Positions 36,865-45,399 of a stretch of 47,597 bases of DNA are shown in pieces. Position 1 is the stretch's first letter; each line of letters starts with the position of its first letter. Under the pieces are notes generated by a model. That model did not search any database and was not told where the DNA came from. It saw nothing but the letters and a program-made list of their open reading frames with translations. The stretch is taken from contig JAUVVA010000016.1 in the NCBI GenBank assembly GCA_030604905.1, forward strand, positions 1-47,597, read 5' to 3'. Both the position numbers and the translations under genes were made by a program. The DNA is from Verrucomicrobiota bacterium. GTDB lineage: Bacteria > Verrucomicrobiota > Verrucomicrobiia > Opitutales > Opitutaceae.

Positions 36865-37962
36865 ATGGCACACAAACCAGCCCGCAAGCCCGCCCCGGTC
36901 GCCAAAAAGAAAGCCGCCAAGCCCGCCCCCAAGCCCGCCGCCGCCAAAGCCAAGAAGCCCGCCAAGCCGGCCAAAGTCTCCCGCTCGCCCGCCAAACCCT
37001 CTCGTCCTTCCAAACCTTCCCTCCCTTCCAAATCAGTCGCGAAAAAACCCGCGCCCAAACCGATGTCCAAGTCCAAGCCCACGCCTCCTCCTTCCAACAA
37101 GAAACCCGCCGCCAAGCCCGCCCCCGCTCCCGCTCCCGCCGCCAAGGCCAAACCCGCCCCGGCCCCCGCCAAAGCCGCTCCGGCCCCCGCCCCGGCCCCC
37201 CGCGTCGCCCTCCCCAAGCTCAAGGGCAAGGACGCCGTCCGCGCCAAGATCCTCGCCCAGCGCGCCAAGCCCGCCAAACCCGCCGCCTTCTCCCTCGACG
37301 AGGTGCTGGCCATCGCCAAGACCACCGCCGCCAAGGCCCCCGTCGTCGAGGCCCAGGCCACCGGCCCCGTCATCGCCACCAAGTCCGGCAAGATCGCCCC
37401 CCTCCCGGCCGACGCCCTCAAGCCCGCCGCGCCCACCAAGGTCAAGGCCGCCTCCCTCGCCGACATCCTCGGCTTCAACCCCCGCGCCAAGGCCTCCCAC
37501 GCCGAGAGCGAGGAGGACGCCGTGCCCGAAAAGTTTAAGCGCTACTACAAGCTCCTCGTCGAGCTGCGCAACCACGTCACCGGCCAGGTCGACCAACACT
37601 CCGAGGAGACGCTCAAGCGCTCCGCCAAGGAGGACAGCGGCGACCTCTCCAGCTACGGCACCGACGGCGGCACCGATTCCTTCGATCGCGACTTCGCCCT
37701 CAGCCTCGTCGCCAACGAGCAGGAGGCCCTCGCCGAGATCGAGGCCGCCATCCAGCGCATCAAGGCCGGCACCTACGGCGTCTGCGAACACACCGAGAAG
37801 CCCATCCCCAAGGAGCGCCTCCTCGCCGTGCCCTTCACCCGCTACACCGCCGAGGCCATGAAGGAGGTCGAGAAGACCCGCTTCCGCGTCCGCGGCCAGA
37901 CCGGCATCCTCGGCGAAGGCGAAGAAGGCGCCACCAAGATCGACGACGGCGGCGACGACTGA
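36865..37962 (+). CDS. TraR/DksA-family protein with Lys/Ala/Pro-rich N-terminal tail
   Basis: A 365-residue protein. Residues 1-125 are a Lys/Ala/Pro-rich, histone-H1-like tail (APVAKKKAAKPAPKPAAAKA type), a likely nucleic-acid-binding region. After a variable linker, residues ~215-340 match DksA/TraR: the coiled-coil KFKRYYKLLVELRNHVTGQV...DSFDRDFALSLVANEQEALA and the former zinc-finger region AGTYGVCEHTEKPIPKERLL. Only one of the four zinc Cys residues is left (Cys in GVCEHT); Thr, Pro and Thr occupy the rest. Cysteine-poor versions are known in the family. The acidic tail is DDGGDD. DksA-type proteins bind RNA polymerase; here that role is inferred. Start: ATG 36865, 67 bp after ileS. Confidence 0.88.
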   Translation: MAHKPARKPAPVAKKKAAKPAPKPAAAKAKKPAKPAKVSRSPAKPSRPSKPSLPSKSVAKKPAPKPMSKSKPTPPPSNKKPAAKPAPAPAPAAKAKPAPAPAKAAPAPAPAPRVALPKLKGKDAVRAKILAQRAKPAKPAAFSLDEVLAIAKTTAAKAPVVEAQATGPVIATKSGKIAPLPADALKPAAPTKVKAASLADILGFNPRAKASHAESEEDAVPEKFKRYYKLLVELRNHVTGQVDQHSEETLKRSAKEDSGDLSSYGTDGGTDSFDRDFALSLVANEQEALAEIEAAIQRIKAGTYGVCEHTEKPIPKERLLAVPFTRYTAEAMKEVEKTRFRVRGQTGILGEGEEGATKIDDGGDD

Positions 37963-38278
37963 GCGCCCCCTCCGGCCGGGCCGCGGCGGACCGAGGGGCG
38001 GCTCGCCCTCCGAAATCCGCCCGCGCCCCCTGAGTTTCCGCGGCGAGGCCCACCCGCCTCGCCGCTCTCGTGTCCGCCCCCCGCCCGCTTTTTTCCCCGC
38101 TTAGTTCCTCCCCGCCCGCCACTTCTCCCGCGACTCCCCCTCCGCCACCCGCTTGCGCTTCCCTCCCGCGCGACTACACGTCTGACTACTCTCTCTCGCT
38201 CCCGTGGATCTCCGTCTTCCCGAAAATAATCCCGTGCCCGCGCACTCCGGGAAAACTTGCGTGTCCACGCCCGCCACC
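37963..38278. other. 316-bp non-coding stretch between the DksA-like gene and lspA
   Basis: Very C-rich on the plus strand. The only structure seen is a perfect stem GCGGCGAGG/CCTCGCCGC (38040-38048 and 38057-38065, 8-nt loop), followed by TCTCGTG. It may terminate the ileS-dksA-like transcript. The GTG at 38204 is in frame with lspA and would extend it by 25 residues, but gives no family similarity. Near 38170-38200 the sequence ACTACACGTCTGACTACTCT is less GC-rich and could hold the lspA promoter; no clear -35/-10 pair is visible. Confidence 0.5.
38040..38065 (+). terminator. Possible terminator stem-loop after the DksA-like gene
   Basis: Perfect 9-bp stem, 8-nt loop, weak T content afterwards (TCTCGTGT). 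Position about 78 bp after the stop codon supports a termination or mRNA-stability role. Confidence 0.35.
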
Positions 38279-38788
38279 ATGGCTCTTCGTCCCGCTTGGA
38301 CTGACCGCGTGCTCGCCTACCGCCGCCTCTGGGTGCTCGCGCTCATCGTTTTCACCTTCGATCAACTCACCAAGATCTGGATCGTCGCCAAGCTCGACTA
38401 CCCCACCTACTGGCCGAGCGAAGGCGCCATCACCATCATCGAGGGCTTTTTCTACCTCGTCCACGTCGGCAACACCGGCGCCGCCTGGAGCCTCTTCGCC
38501 GGCCAGAGTTCGCTTCTCGCCCTCCTCGCCGGCATCACCCTGGTGGGAATCTTTTTCTGGCGACGCCACCTCGGCCTCCAGCACCACCGCGTGCAGATCG
38601 CCTTCGGCCTGCTCATCGGCGGCATCGTGGGCAACTTTGTCGACCGCGTGCTCCACGGCCACGTGATCGACTTCCTCGATTTCCACTTCGGCGACTACAT
38701 CTACCCGACCTTCAACCTCGCCGATGCCGGCATCTGCGTCGGCGTGATCCTCTACCTCTGGCACTCCTTCCAGGAGCCCGCCGAGTAG
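38279..38788 (+). CDS. lspA: Lipoprotein signal peptidase (signal peptidase II)
   Basis: Cleaves the signal peptide of diacylglyceryl-prolipoproteins in the inner membrane. From ATG 38279 it has 169 residues and four membrane segments. Conserved motifs are FDQLTKIWI, NTGAAWSLF, GNFVDRVLHGHVIDFLDF and FNLADAGICVGV; the catalytic aspartates correspond to Asp131 and Asp149. Length is normal. The stop is followed at once by two repeat elements (38792-38817 and 38846-38898), and lysR lies convergent beyond them. Confidence 0.93.
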   Translation: MALRPAWTDRVLAYRRLWVLALIVFTFDQLTKIWIVAKLDYPTYWPSEGAITIIEGFFYLVHVGNTGAAWSLFAGQSSLLALLAGITLVGIFFWRRHLGLQHHRVQIAFGLLIGGIVGNFVDRVLHGHVIDFLDFHFGDYIYPTFNLADAGICVGVILYLWHSFQEPAE

Positions 38789-38791
38789 CCC

Positions 38792-38817
38792 CCGGGAACG
38801 CCGAGCCCCAGCTCGGC
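38792..38817. repeat. GCCGAGC-family hairpin repeat after lspA
   Basis: CCGGGAAC followed by stem GCCGAGC-CCCA-GCTCGGC. It is intergenic, 3 bp after the lspA stop, and could act as a transcript-end hairpin. Identical in core to 46984-47009. Confidence 0.85.
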
Positions 38818-38845
38818 CCATCCCCCAGGCGGCCCACGCGCCGCC

Positions 38846-38898
38846 CATTCGTCATTCGTCATTGGACATTCGTCATTCCGCGCCGCAGCGCGGCGCGG
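38846..38898. repeat. CATTCGT/CATTGGA heptamer array plus 9-bp hairpin
   Basis: Heptamers CATTCGT, CATTCGT, CATTGGA, CATTCGT, CATT (38846-38877), then a perfect hairpin CCGCGCCGC-AGC-GCGGCGCGG (38878-38898) that ends exactly where the lysR stop codon begins at 38899. Confidence 0.85.
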
Positions 38899-39813
38899 TC
38901 ACCCCGCATCCACCGTCTGCGCCACCGCCTCGCAGAGGCCCGCGAAAGTCTCCTCCGCCAAGGAGAGCTTCCGCCCGCGCAGATGCGCCACGCCCCAAGT
39001 GCGCTTAAGCTTCCCGCCCGGCATCGGCAGCGCCACCAGCGAGCCCTCGTCGAGTTCGCGCCGTGCCACCCAAGGAGCCAGCACGCCCGCGCCCACGCCC
39101 ACCTTCGCGAGCTCCTTGATCGCCTCCATCGAGCCCAGCTCCATCACGTCGCCCAGCTCGAGCCCCGCCGCCTTCAAGTGGTCGGTCAACAAGGCGTCCG
39201 TGTAGCTCCCGCGGTTATACACGATCAAAGTTTCCCGCCCCAGCGCCTCGCCCGGCACCCTTCCCGCGCGCGCCCACGCGTGCATCGGTGACACCAGCAC
39301 GCGCAGCTCGTCGTTAAACAAGCGTCGAAACGCCAGCCCCTCCTCCTTCCCCGGCTCCAGCATCAGCGCCAGGTCGATCTGGTTTGAGCGCAATAGCTCC
39401 ACCATGCGCGGTCCGTCTCCCGGCTCCATGCGCAGCGCGCAGTCCGGAAAGCTCTGTCTAAATTCGCGCAGCACCGTCGGCAAAAGATGCTGGCAGGTCG
39501 TCACGCTCGCGCCCACCCGCAAGCGGCCCCGGCCCCAGGTGCCCGCCTCCTCCAGCGCCGTCCGCGTGTCGTGCATCTCGCGTAGGATGCGCTCTGCCGC
39601 CGGCCGCAGCAGCTCGCCCGCCTCGGTCAAAAACACCCGCTTCCCCACGCGGTCAAAAAGCGGCACGCCCACGTCCTGCTCCAGCGCCTTGATCGCGTGG
39701 CTGATCGCCGACTGCGTGAGATGGAGATCCTTCGCCGTCTGCGTGAAGCTCCCGCACCGCGCCAAGGTGGCGAAGGCGAGCAACTGCCGGCTATCGAGTG
39801 TCGTGGTGGTCAT
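38899..39813 (-). CDS. LysR-family transcriptional regulator
   Basis: A 304-residue regulator. The start at ATG 39813 (MTTTTLDSRQLLAFATLARC) gives the normal N-terminal winged helix: SFTQTAKDLHLTQSAISHAI then KALEQDVGVPLFDR. The effector domain starts near residue 95 (GRLRVGASVTTCQHLLPTVL). It is divergent from the nitrate transport genes with a 175-bp intergenic region holding a 22-bp palindrome, so it probably controls them, much as the LysR-type NtcB and Nac-like regulators control nitrogen genes elsewhere. The upstream in-frame extension to 39984 only translates a tandem repeat and is rejected. Confidence 0.9.
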   Translation of the reverse strand: MTTTTLDSRQLLAFATLARCGSFTQTAKDLHLTQSAISHAIKALEQDVGVPLFDRVGKRVFLTEAGELLRPAAERILREMHDTRTALEEAGTWGRGRLRVGASVTTCQHLLPTVLREFRQSFPDCALRMEPGDGPRMVELLRSNQIDLALMLEPGKEEGLAFRRLFNDELRVLVSPMHAWARAGRVPGEALGRETLIVYNRGSYTDALLTDHLKAAGLELGDVMELGSMEAIKELAKVGVGAGVLAPWVARRELDEGSLVALPMPGGKLKRTWGVAHLRGRKLSLAEETFAGLCEAVAQTVDAG

Positions 39814-39828
39814 GTATGTCTGCTTTTT

Positions 39829-39882
39829 GATCAGTCCGATCCGTCCGATCAGCCCGATCCGTCCGATCAGCCTGATCAGCGA
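39829..39882. repeat. Six 9-nt tandem repeats (GATCAGCCC/GATCCGTCC)
   Basis: Units are GATCAGTCC, GATCCGTCC, GATCAGCCC, GATCCGTCC, GATCAGCCT, GATCAGCGA, in the divergent promoter region 16 bp upstream of lysR. It may be a regulator-binding array or a simple interspersed repeat. Confidence 0.8.
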
Positions 39883-39888
39883 CCTTCC

Positions 39889-39910
39889 CGATGATGAGCG
39901 CTCGTCATCG
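39889..39910. promoter_or_regulatory. 22-bp near-perfect palindrome, candidate operator
   Basis: CGATGATGAGC/GCTCGTCATCG: eleven base pairs with one mismatch. It lies midway between the divergent lysR and the NasS-like gene, as LysR-type operators usually do. Binding is inferred. Confidence 0.45.
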
Positions 39911-39942
39911 TCTTGGCCGAAACCGTGAAAAGCATTTTTAGG

Positions 39943-39958
39943 GCCAGCCGCGGCTGGC
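39943..39958. repeat. 16-bp perfect palindrome GCCAGCCGCGGCTGGC
   Basis: Lies 31 bp upstream of the NasS-like start codon. It could be an operator half of the divergent region or a short hairpin in the leader. Confidence 0.5.
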
Positions 39959-39988
39959 ACGGCATCCGCTGACGGCGCCGGCACTCAC

Positions 39989-41077
39989 ATGCCCACCGCC
40001 CTCGCCTCCCGCGCCCACTCCGCGCCCTCCGCGTCCGCCCACTCGCCGACCGGCTCCCGCATCCGCATCGGCTTTATCCCGCTCACCGACGCCGCCCCCA
40101 TCCTCGTCGCCCACGCCCACGGCCTCTTCAAGAAACGCGGCCTCGAGGTCGAGCTCAGCCGCGAGGTCGGCTGGGCCACCGTCCGCGACAAGATCATCTA
40201 CCGCGAGCTCGACGCCGCCCACGCCGTCGCCCCCATGGTCGTGGCCACCACCCTCGGCCTCGGCTGCCTCGCCACCCCCTGCCTCTCCGCCCACGTCCTC
40301 AACGCCCACGGCAACGCCCTCACCCTCTCCACCGCCCTCTGGAAACGCGGCGTGCGCGACGCCGCCACCCTGCGCGACGAGATCCAGCGCACCCGCCACG
40401 AGCGCCTCCTCGTCCTCGGCGTCGTCTTCGCCTGCTCCGCCCAGCACATCATCCTCCGCGACTGGCTCCGCGGCGCCATGATCGATCCCGACAAGGACGT
40501 CCGCATCGTCGTCGTCCCCCCGCCCCAGCTCCACCGCAACCTCGCCGCCGGCACCATCGACGGCTACTGCGTCGGCGACCCCTGGAACTCCCTCGCCGTG
40601 CGCGAAAAAACCGGCTGGATCGCCGCCACCTCCGCCGAGCTCGCCCCCGGCCACCCCGAAACAGCCTTCATGGTGCGCGAAGACTTCGCCGCCTCCCGCC
40701 CCGAGGAGCACCTCGCCCTCGTCTCCGCCCTCCAGGAGGCCTCCCTCCTCTGCGACTCCCCCGACTTCCGCCCCGAGCTCGTCCGCCTCCTCTCCCGCCC
40801 CGAGTTCATCAACCTCCCCGCCCGCCTCCTCTCCCCCGCCCTCCTCGGCTCCCTCGAGATCGGCGGCGGCCGCGAGCCTGTATCCGCGGAAAACTACATC
40901 CGTTTCTCCCGCGCCGAGGCCAACTGCCCCACCCCCCTCCGCGCCCAGTGGATGATCGACGGCCTCCTCCGCCACGGCGTCATCCCCAAGGGCGCCGCCC
41001 TGCCCGCCGACCTCGCCCGCCGCGTCTTCCGCTCCGACCTCTTCTCCCAGGCCCGCGCCCGCCACGCCCTCGCCTAG
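39989..41077 (+). CDS. NasS-like cytoplasmic nitrate/nitrite sensor (NrtA fold without signal peptide)
   Basis: A 362-residue protein of the NrtA/CmpA substrate-binding family. Residues 24 on read IRIGFIPLTDAAPILVAHAH and later VVPPPQLHRNLAAGTIDGYC with VGDPWN, both family landmarks. The N-terminus has no hydrophobic signal segment or Tat motif, unlike the paralogue at 41272, so it should stay in the cytoplasm. That is the arrangement of NasS, which binds nitrate/nitrite and controls the antiterminator NasT. No ANTAR-type NasT is visible here; a LysR regulator is next to it instead. It is the first plus-strand gene of the nitrate locus. The sensor role is inferred from the family and context. 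Confidence 0.8.
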   Translation: MPTALASRAHSAPSASAHSPTGSRIRIGFIPLTDAAPILVAHAHGLFKKRGLEVELSREVGWATVRDKIIYRELDAAHAVAPMVVATTLGLGCLATPCLSAHVLNAHGNALTLSTALWKRGVRDAATLRDEIQRTRHERLLVLGVVFACSAQHIILRDWLRGAMIDPDKDVRIVVVPPPQLHRNLAAGTIDGYCVGDPWNSLAVREKTGWIAATSAELAPGHPETAFMVREDFAASRPEEHLALVSALQEASLLCDSPDFRPELVRLLSRPEFINLPARLLSPALLGSLEIGGGREPVSAENYIRFSRAEANCPTPLRAQWMIDGLLRHGVIPKGAALPADLARRVFRSDLFSQARARHALA

Positions 41078-41271
41078 CGCCCGCCTCCGCGCCCGCCCCG
41101 CGACCCGCCCCACCCAACAATCCTCCTCATCATCTTCATCAATTCTTTGAACCGCCTTTCTCGATCACCTCACGCCCGCTGGCACGCACGCCGCTAACTT
41201 GCGGCATCGATTCCGGGCCCACCGCGCCACCCGAAAACGAACCACCGAAACACACGACGCCCACCACCTCG

Positions 41272-42528
41272 ATGCACCGCAGCTCCTCCACCACTCGCCG
41301 CAGTTTTCTCGCCCGCGCCGCCGCCGCGCTCGGCCTCGCCCTCCTCGGCGCCGGCCTCGCGCCCGCCGCCGCCCGCGCCCAGGCCCCCGAGCAGCCCAAT
41401 GTCTCCTTCGGCTTCATCGCCCTCACCGACTGCGCCCCCATCGTCATCGCGCACGAAAAGGGCTTTTTCCAAAAGCACGGCATCAACGCCACCGTCCGCA
41501 AAGGCGCCAGCTGGGCCGCCATCCGCGACATGCTCAGCACCGGCGACATCCAGGCCACCCACATGCTCATCGGCATGCCCTTCGCCTCCACCATGGGCCT
41601 CGGCGGCGCGCCCGTCCGCCCCATGATCATCCCCTGGATGCTCAACCGCAACGGCCAGGCCATCTCCCTCGCCAACGAGTTCAAGGGTAAGGTCGCCGCC
41701 GATCCCGCCGCGCTCAAGCCCTTCGTCGAGGCCGCCAAGGCCCGCCGCTCGCCCCTCACCTTCGCCATGACCTTCCCGCCCGGCACCCACGCCATGTGGA
41801 TGCGCTACTTCCTCGCCGCCGGCGGCATCAACCCCGACACCGACGTGTCCCTTGTCACGATCCCGCCCCCGCAGATGGTCGCCAACATGCGCGTCGGCAA
41901 GATGGACGGCTTCTGCGTCGGCGAGCCCTGGAACGCCCGCGCCATCGCCGACCGCGTCGGCTACACCGCCATCACCACCCAGGAGATCTGGCCCGACCAC
42001 CCCGAGAAAGTCCTCGCCTTCGACGAAGCCTGGGCCGCCGCCAATCCCCGCACCGTCATCGCCATCCTCAAGGCCCTCCACGAGGCCTCCGTCTGGCTCG
42101 ACGACATGGCCAACCGCGACGAGGCCTGCACCATCCTCGCCCGCGCCAACTACATCAACTGCCCCAAGGACATCATCCTCGGCCGCATGCTCGGCCAGCT
42201 CGACTACGGCGACGGCCGCCAGGTGCAGGACACCCACCCCATGCACTTCTCCATCCGCAACGCCAACTACCCCCAGCCCAAATACGGCCTCTGGTGGCTC
42301 ACCCAGTTCCGCCGCTGGGGCATGGTGACCGGCGCCCCCGACTACGAGGCGATCGCCAACCGCGTCATGCGCCCCGACCTCTACGAGACCGCCATGGCCG
42401 AGCTCGGCATCACCGACCGCACCCGCGACGACTCGCCCTTCACCCTCTTCGACGGCGTCACCTTCGACCCCAAGGGCGACCTCGAGGCCTACGCCACCGG
42501 CTTCCCCGTCCACTCCGTCCGCAACTGA
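41272..42528 (+). CDS. nrtA: Nitrate ABC transporter substrate-binding protein (Tat-exported)
   Basis: A 418-residue protein with a Tat signal (STTRRSFLARAAAALGLALL) cleaved near ARAQA. The mature part starts NVSFGFIALTDCAPIVIAHE, and has TIPPPQMVANMRVGKMDGFC, VGEPWNARAIADRVG and the C-terminal NrtA region (LDYGDGRQVQDTHPMHFSIR). It binds nitrate (or, in the related CmpA, bicarbonate) in the periplasm. Location before nrtB and two ATPases, and near nirA, favours nitrate. Start ATG 41272, 194 bp after the NasS-like gene; that gap is pyrimidine-rich. Confidence 0.93.
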   Translation: MHRSSSTTRRSFLARAAAALGLALLGAGLAPAAARAQAPEQPNVSFGFIALTDCAPIVIAHEKGFFQKHGINATVRKGASWAAIRDMLSTGDIQATHMLIGMPFASTMGLGGAPVRPMIIPWMLNRNGQAISLANEFKGKVAADPAALKPFVEAAKARRSPLTFAMTFPPGTHAMWMRYFLAAGGINPDTDVSLVTIPPPQMVANMRVGKMDGFCVGEPWNARAIADRVGYTAITTQEIWPDHPEKVLAFDEAWAAANPRTVIAILKALHEASVWLDDMANRDEACTILARANYINCPKDIILGRMLGQLDYGDGRQVQDTHPMHFSIRNANYPQPKYGLWWLTQFRRWGMVTGAPDYEAIANRVMRPDLYETAMAELGITDRTRDDSPFTLFDGVTFDPKGDLEAYATGFPVHSVRN

Positions 42529-42536
42529 TCGTCCCC

Positions 42537-42587
42537 AGTGGCACGGGCGTCCCGCCCGTGCTTCGCGGAGGGGCGTCCCGCCCCTCC
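42537..42587. repeat. Two adjacent hairpins of the GGGCGTCCCGCCC family
   Basis: After the nrtA stop: GCACGGGCG-TCC-CGCCCGTGC (42541-42561), then GGAGGGGCG-TCC-CGCCCCTCC (42567-42587). Both stems are perfect. The pair could stabilise or terminate the nrtA mRNA ahead of nrtB, giving more binding protein than permease. Confidence 0.85.
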
Positions 42588-42637
42588 GCCCCCGCCCTCT
42601 CTCGCTCCCTCTCCCACACCTCCTCCGCCGCCTCCCC

Positions 42638-43432
42638 GTGAACGCCAAGCTCCACAATTTTTTCCTCAACACCCTCTGTCTCGCCGTCGGCGTTCTGCTC
42701 TCGCTCGGCTTCTGGTCTCTCCTCAGCGCCACCGTGGCCAAGGATCTGCCCACGCCCGCCGCCACCTGGGAGGTCGCCAAGCCCTACATCCTCGAGCCCT
42801 TCGCCAAACGCGGCGAACAGGACCAGGGCATCCTTCGCCTCGTCGGCTACTCCCTCGCCCTCGTCGCCAAAGGCTACGCCATCGCCCTCATCGTCGGCAC
42901 GCCCATCGGATTCCTGCTCGGCCTCTCCAAAGGCTTTGCCCGCGTCTTCGATCCCATCGTGCAGGTGCTCCGCCCCGTCTCGCCCCTCGCCTGGCTCCCG
43001 CTCGGCATGGTGCTCTTCCTCGGCACCGGCCGCCAGGCCCTGGAGAACGGCGCGCTCTTCACCATCGCGATCTGCGCCATGTGGCCGACCGTGCTCAACA
43101 CCGCGGTCGGCGTGCGCGCCATCCCGCAGGATTATCTCAACGTCGGCCGCGTGCTGAAGCTCTCCCGCGTGAAGATGCTCTTCAAGATCATGGTCCCCGC
43201 GACGCTCCCCTACATGTTCACCGGCTTCCGCCTCTCGCTCGGCATCGCGTGGCTCGTGATCGTCGCCGCCGAGATGCTCACCGGCCGCACCGGCGTCGGC
43301 TCCTTCCTCTGGAACGAGTATAACAACGCCAACTACGGAAACATCATCTTCTCGATCCTCACCATCGGCTTCATCGGCTTCATCCTCGACCGCCTCATGA
43401 GCGTCGCCGAGTCCCGCTTCAAGACCGCCTGA
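42638..43432 (+). CDS. nrtB: Nitrate ABC transporter permease
   Basis: A 264-residue permease starting at GTG after CCGCCTCCCC. About six membrane segments, starting with [20 protein letters not shown]. The ABC coupling motif is in the region [20 protein letters not shown], and [20 protein letters not shown] is the NrtB/SsuC/TauC-family core. It pairs with the two ATPases downstream. Confidence 0.92.
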   Translation: MNAKLHNFFLNTLCLAVGVLLSLGFWSLLSATVAKDLPTPAATWEVAKPYILEPFAKRGEQDQGILRLVGYSLALVAKGYAIALIVGTPIGFLLGLSKGFARVFDPIVQVLRPVSPLAWLPLGMVLFLGTGRQALENGALFTIAICAMWPTVLNTAVGVRAIPQDYLNVGRVLKLSRVKMLFKIMVPATLPYMFTGFRLSLGIAWLVIVAAEMLTGRTGVGSFLWNEYNNANYGNIIFSILTIGFIGFILDRLMSVAESRFKTA

Positions 43433-43487
43433 GCCTGCCGCCCATTCCTCCCATCCCTCCCCTTCTTCCCATCCCCCCGCGCCGCCC

Positions 43488-44288
43488 ATGAGTTTCCTCG
43501 AACTTCGCCACGTCACCAAATCCTTCGGCGGCGCGCCCGTGCGCCACGACGTCAACCTCTCCCTCATCGAGGGTGAGTTCGTCGCCATCGTCGGCTACTC
43601 CGGCCAAGGCAAGACCACGCTCATGTCGATGATCGCCGGCCTCGTGAAACCCGACTCCGGCGAAATTCTCCTCCAGGGCAAACCCGTCGAGGGCCCCGGC
43701 CCCGACCGCGGCCTCGTTTTCCAGAATTACTCGCTCCTCCCCTGGCTCACCGTCGAGGAAAACATCAGCCTCGCCGTCGAGGCCGTTTTCCCCGGCCAGA
43801 GCGCCGCCGAGCGCGCCGCACACGTCGCCAAATACATCGCGATGGTGAAGCTCTCCCACGCCGCCGACCGCCTCCCCCGCCAGCTCTCCGGCGGCATGCG
43901 CCAGCGAGTCTCCGTCGCCCGCACCCTCGCGATGGACCCGCGCATCCTCCTCCTCGACGAGCCCCTCTCCGCGCTCGACGCCCTCACCCGCGCCAACCTC
44001 CAGGACGAGATCTCCGAGATCTGGCAGCGCGACAAAAAGACCGTCGTCCTCATCACCAACTCCGTCGACGAGGCCCTCCTCCTCGCCGACCGTGTCGTCC
44101 CCCTCACCCTCGGCCCCGGCGCCACCCTCGGCGCGCCCGTCACCATCGATCTCCCCCGTCCCCGCGACCGCACCGCGCTCAACCACGAGCCCGAGTTCAA
44201 GCGTCTCCGCGCCCAGATCACCGAGACCCTCCTCGGCTACGGCGCCAAGGCCCGCCAGACCGTCTCCCGTAAACTCATCCTCCACTAA
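43488..44288 (+). CDS. Nitrate-type ABC transporter ATPase 1
   Basis: A 266-residue NrtD/NrtC-like ATPase without the C-terminal NrtA-like sensor domain of cyanobacterial NrtC. Walker A is GYSGQGKTT (Gln where many have Ala or Cys), the Q-loop is [18 protein letters not shown], the signature is [16 protein letters not shown] and Walker B is [12 protein letters not shown]. It is 55 bp after nrtB and is followed by a second, distinct ATPase, giving a heterodimeric ATPase pair. Confidence 0.92.
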   Translation: MSFLELRHVTKSFGGAPVRHDVNLSLIEGEFVAIVGYSGQGKTTLMSMIAGLVKPDSGEILLQGKPVEGPGPDRGLVFQNYSLLPWLTVEENISLAVEAVFPGQSAAERAAHVAKYIAMVKLSHAADRLPRQLSGGMRQRVSVARTLAMDPRILLLDEPLSALDALTRANLQDEISEIWQRDKKTVVLITNSVDEALLLADRVVPLTLGPGATLGAPVTIDLPRPRDRTALNHEPEFKRLRAQITETLLGYGAKARQTVSRKLILH

Positions 44289-44408
44289 ATCCTCCCCGAG
44301 GACCTCGACCAGCACCGCCGCAGCGGCCCCCCGCGCCGCCCCTCCGAAATCAAGCGCGAATCCGTATCCATCTAGCCCTTACGCCCGCCCTTCACATCCA
44401 CCTCCGAC

Positions 44409-44440
44409 CATTGGTCATTGGACATTGGTCATTGGTCATT
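44409..44440. repeat. CATTGGT heptamer array between the two ATPase genes
   Basis: CATTGGT, CATTGGA, CATTGGT, CATTGGT, CATT. No hairpin follows; TCCTCCC and the next ATG (44448) come directly after it. Confidence 0.85.
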
Positions 44441-44447
44441 TCCTCCC

Positions 44448-45320
44448 ATGAGCTCCTTCCTCGATCTCTCCCGCCTCCACAAAACCTTCCCCACCCCCAA
44501 GGGCCCGCTCACGGTCGTCAAGGACTTCAATCTCAAGGTCCGCAAGGGCGAGTTCATCGCCCTCATCGGCCACTCCGGCTGCGGCAAATCCACCGTCCTC
44601 TCCATGATCGCCGGCCTCGCCGACGTCTCCCTCGGCGGCATCGTCCTCGCCGGCAAAGAGGTCAACTCCGCCGGCCCCGACCGCGGCGTCGTCTTCCAGT
44701 CCCCCTGCCTCCTGCCCTGGTATACCGCCCTCGAAAACGTTCTCCTCGGCGTCGAACAGGTCTACTACACCGCCAGCAAGCTCGAGCGCCGCCAGATCGC
44801 CGAGTATTACCTCTCCGTCGTCGGCCTCGCCGACGCCATGCACAAGCGCCCCGCCGAGCTCTCCCAGGGCATGCGCCAGCGCTGCGGCATTGCCCGCGCC
44901 TTCGCCCTCAGCCCCAAGATGCTCCTCCTCGATGAGCCCTTCGGCATGCTCGACAACCTCACCAAGATGGAGCTCCAGGACGTCCTCCTCGACCTCTGGC
45001 AACGCGACCAAAAGACCGCCCTCATCGTCACCCACGACGTCGACGAGGCCCTCTACCTCGCCGACCGCGTCGTCATGATGACCGACGGCCCCGAAGCCAC
45101 CGTCGGCGACATCTTCGAGGTCAAGTTCCCCCGCCCCCGCAACCGCCTCCAACTCCTCGAGGACCCCGCCTACTACGAGGCGCGCGAATACCTCCTCCAC
45201 TTCCTCAACGAGCGCAGCCACCACCGCCCCGCTCTCCCCGCCGACCTTCCCCCGCCCCCCGCGCCCAAGCCCCCCGCCACCGGCCTCCGCCGCATCATGG
45301 ACGCTCTCGCCGCCGCTTAG
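44448..45320 (+). CDS. nrtD: Nitrate-type ABC transporter ATPase 2
   Basis: A 290-residue ATPase. Walker A is GHSGCGKST, the Q-loop [20 protein letters not shown], the signature [17 protein letters not shown] and Walker [13 protein letters not shown], followed by the D-loop. ATG 44448 is the start; an in-frame ATG at 44418 would translate repeat sequence (DIGHWSF). The C-terminal ~35 residues are Pro-rich. It and the preceding ATPase probably work as a pair on NrtB. Confidence 0.92.
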   Translation: MSSFLDLSRLHKTFPTPKGPLTVVKDFNLKVRKGEFIALIGHSGCGKSTVLSMIAGLADVSLGGIVLAGKEVNSAGPDRGVVFQSPCLLPWYTALENVLLGVEQVYYTASKLERRQIAEYYLSVVGLADAMHKRPAELSQGMRQRCGIARAFALSPKMLLLDEPFGMLDNLTKMELQDVLLDLWQRDQKTALIVTHDVDEALYLADRVVMMTDGPEATVGDIFEVKFPRPRNRLQLLEDPAYYEAREYLLHFLNERSHHRPALPADLPPPPAPKPPATGLRRIMDALAAA

Positions 45321-45329
45321 TGTCCACCC

Positions 45330-45355
45330 CCGGGAACGCCGAACCCCAGCTCGGC
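45330..45355. repeat. GCCGAGC-family hairpin repeat (one-base variant)
   Basis: CCGGGAAC then GCCGAAC-CCCA-GCTCGGC, i.e. a single stem mismatch relative to 38792-38817. It lies in the 79-bp gap between nrtD and the porin gene. Confidence 0.8.
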
Positions 45356-45399
45356 ACTTCCATCGGCCATTAGTTCCCTTCATCTTCCCGCCCACACCC

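Noticed and set aside
34692-37490. 932-codon minus-strand open frame, Gly/Glu-rich
   Set aside because: It is the complement of ileS and the DksA-like gene. In very GC-rich DNA, complementary frames stay open; there are no domains.
38204-38278. GTG-started extension of LspA
   Set aside because: The extra 25 residues are not hydrophobic or conserved; ATG 38279 gives the normal length.
39814-39984. N-terminal extension of the LysR protein (RLIGRIGLIGRIGLI)
   Set aside because: It is a translation of the 9-nt tandem repeat; the helix-turn-helix starts properly at ATG 39813.
41180-41206. Sigma-54 promoter upstream of nrtA (TGGCAC...TTGC)
   Set aside because: The spacing between the two boxes is 13 nt; sigma-54 needs about 5.
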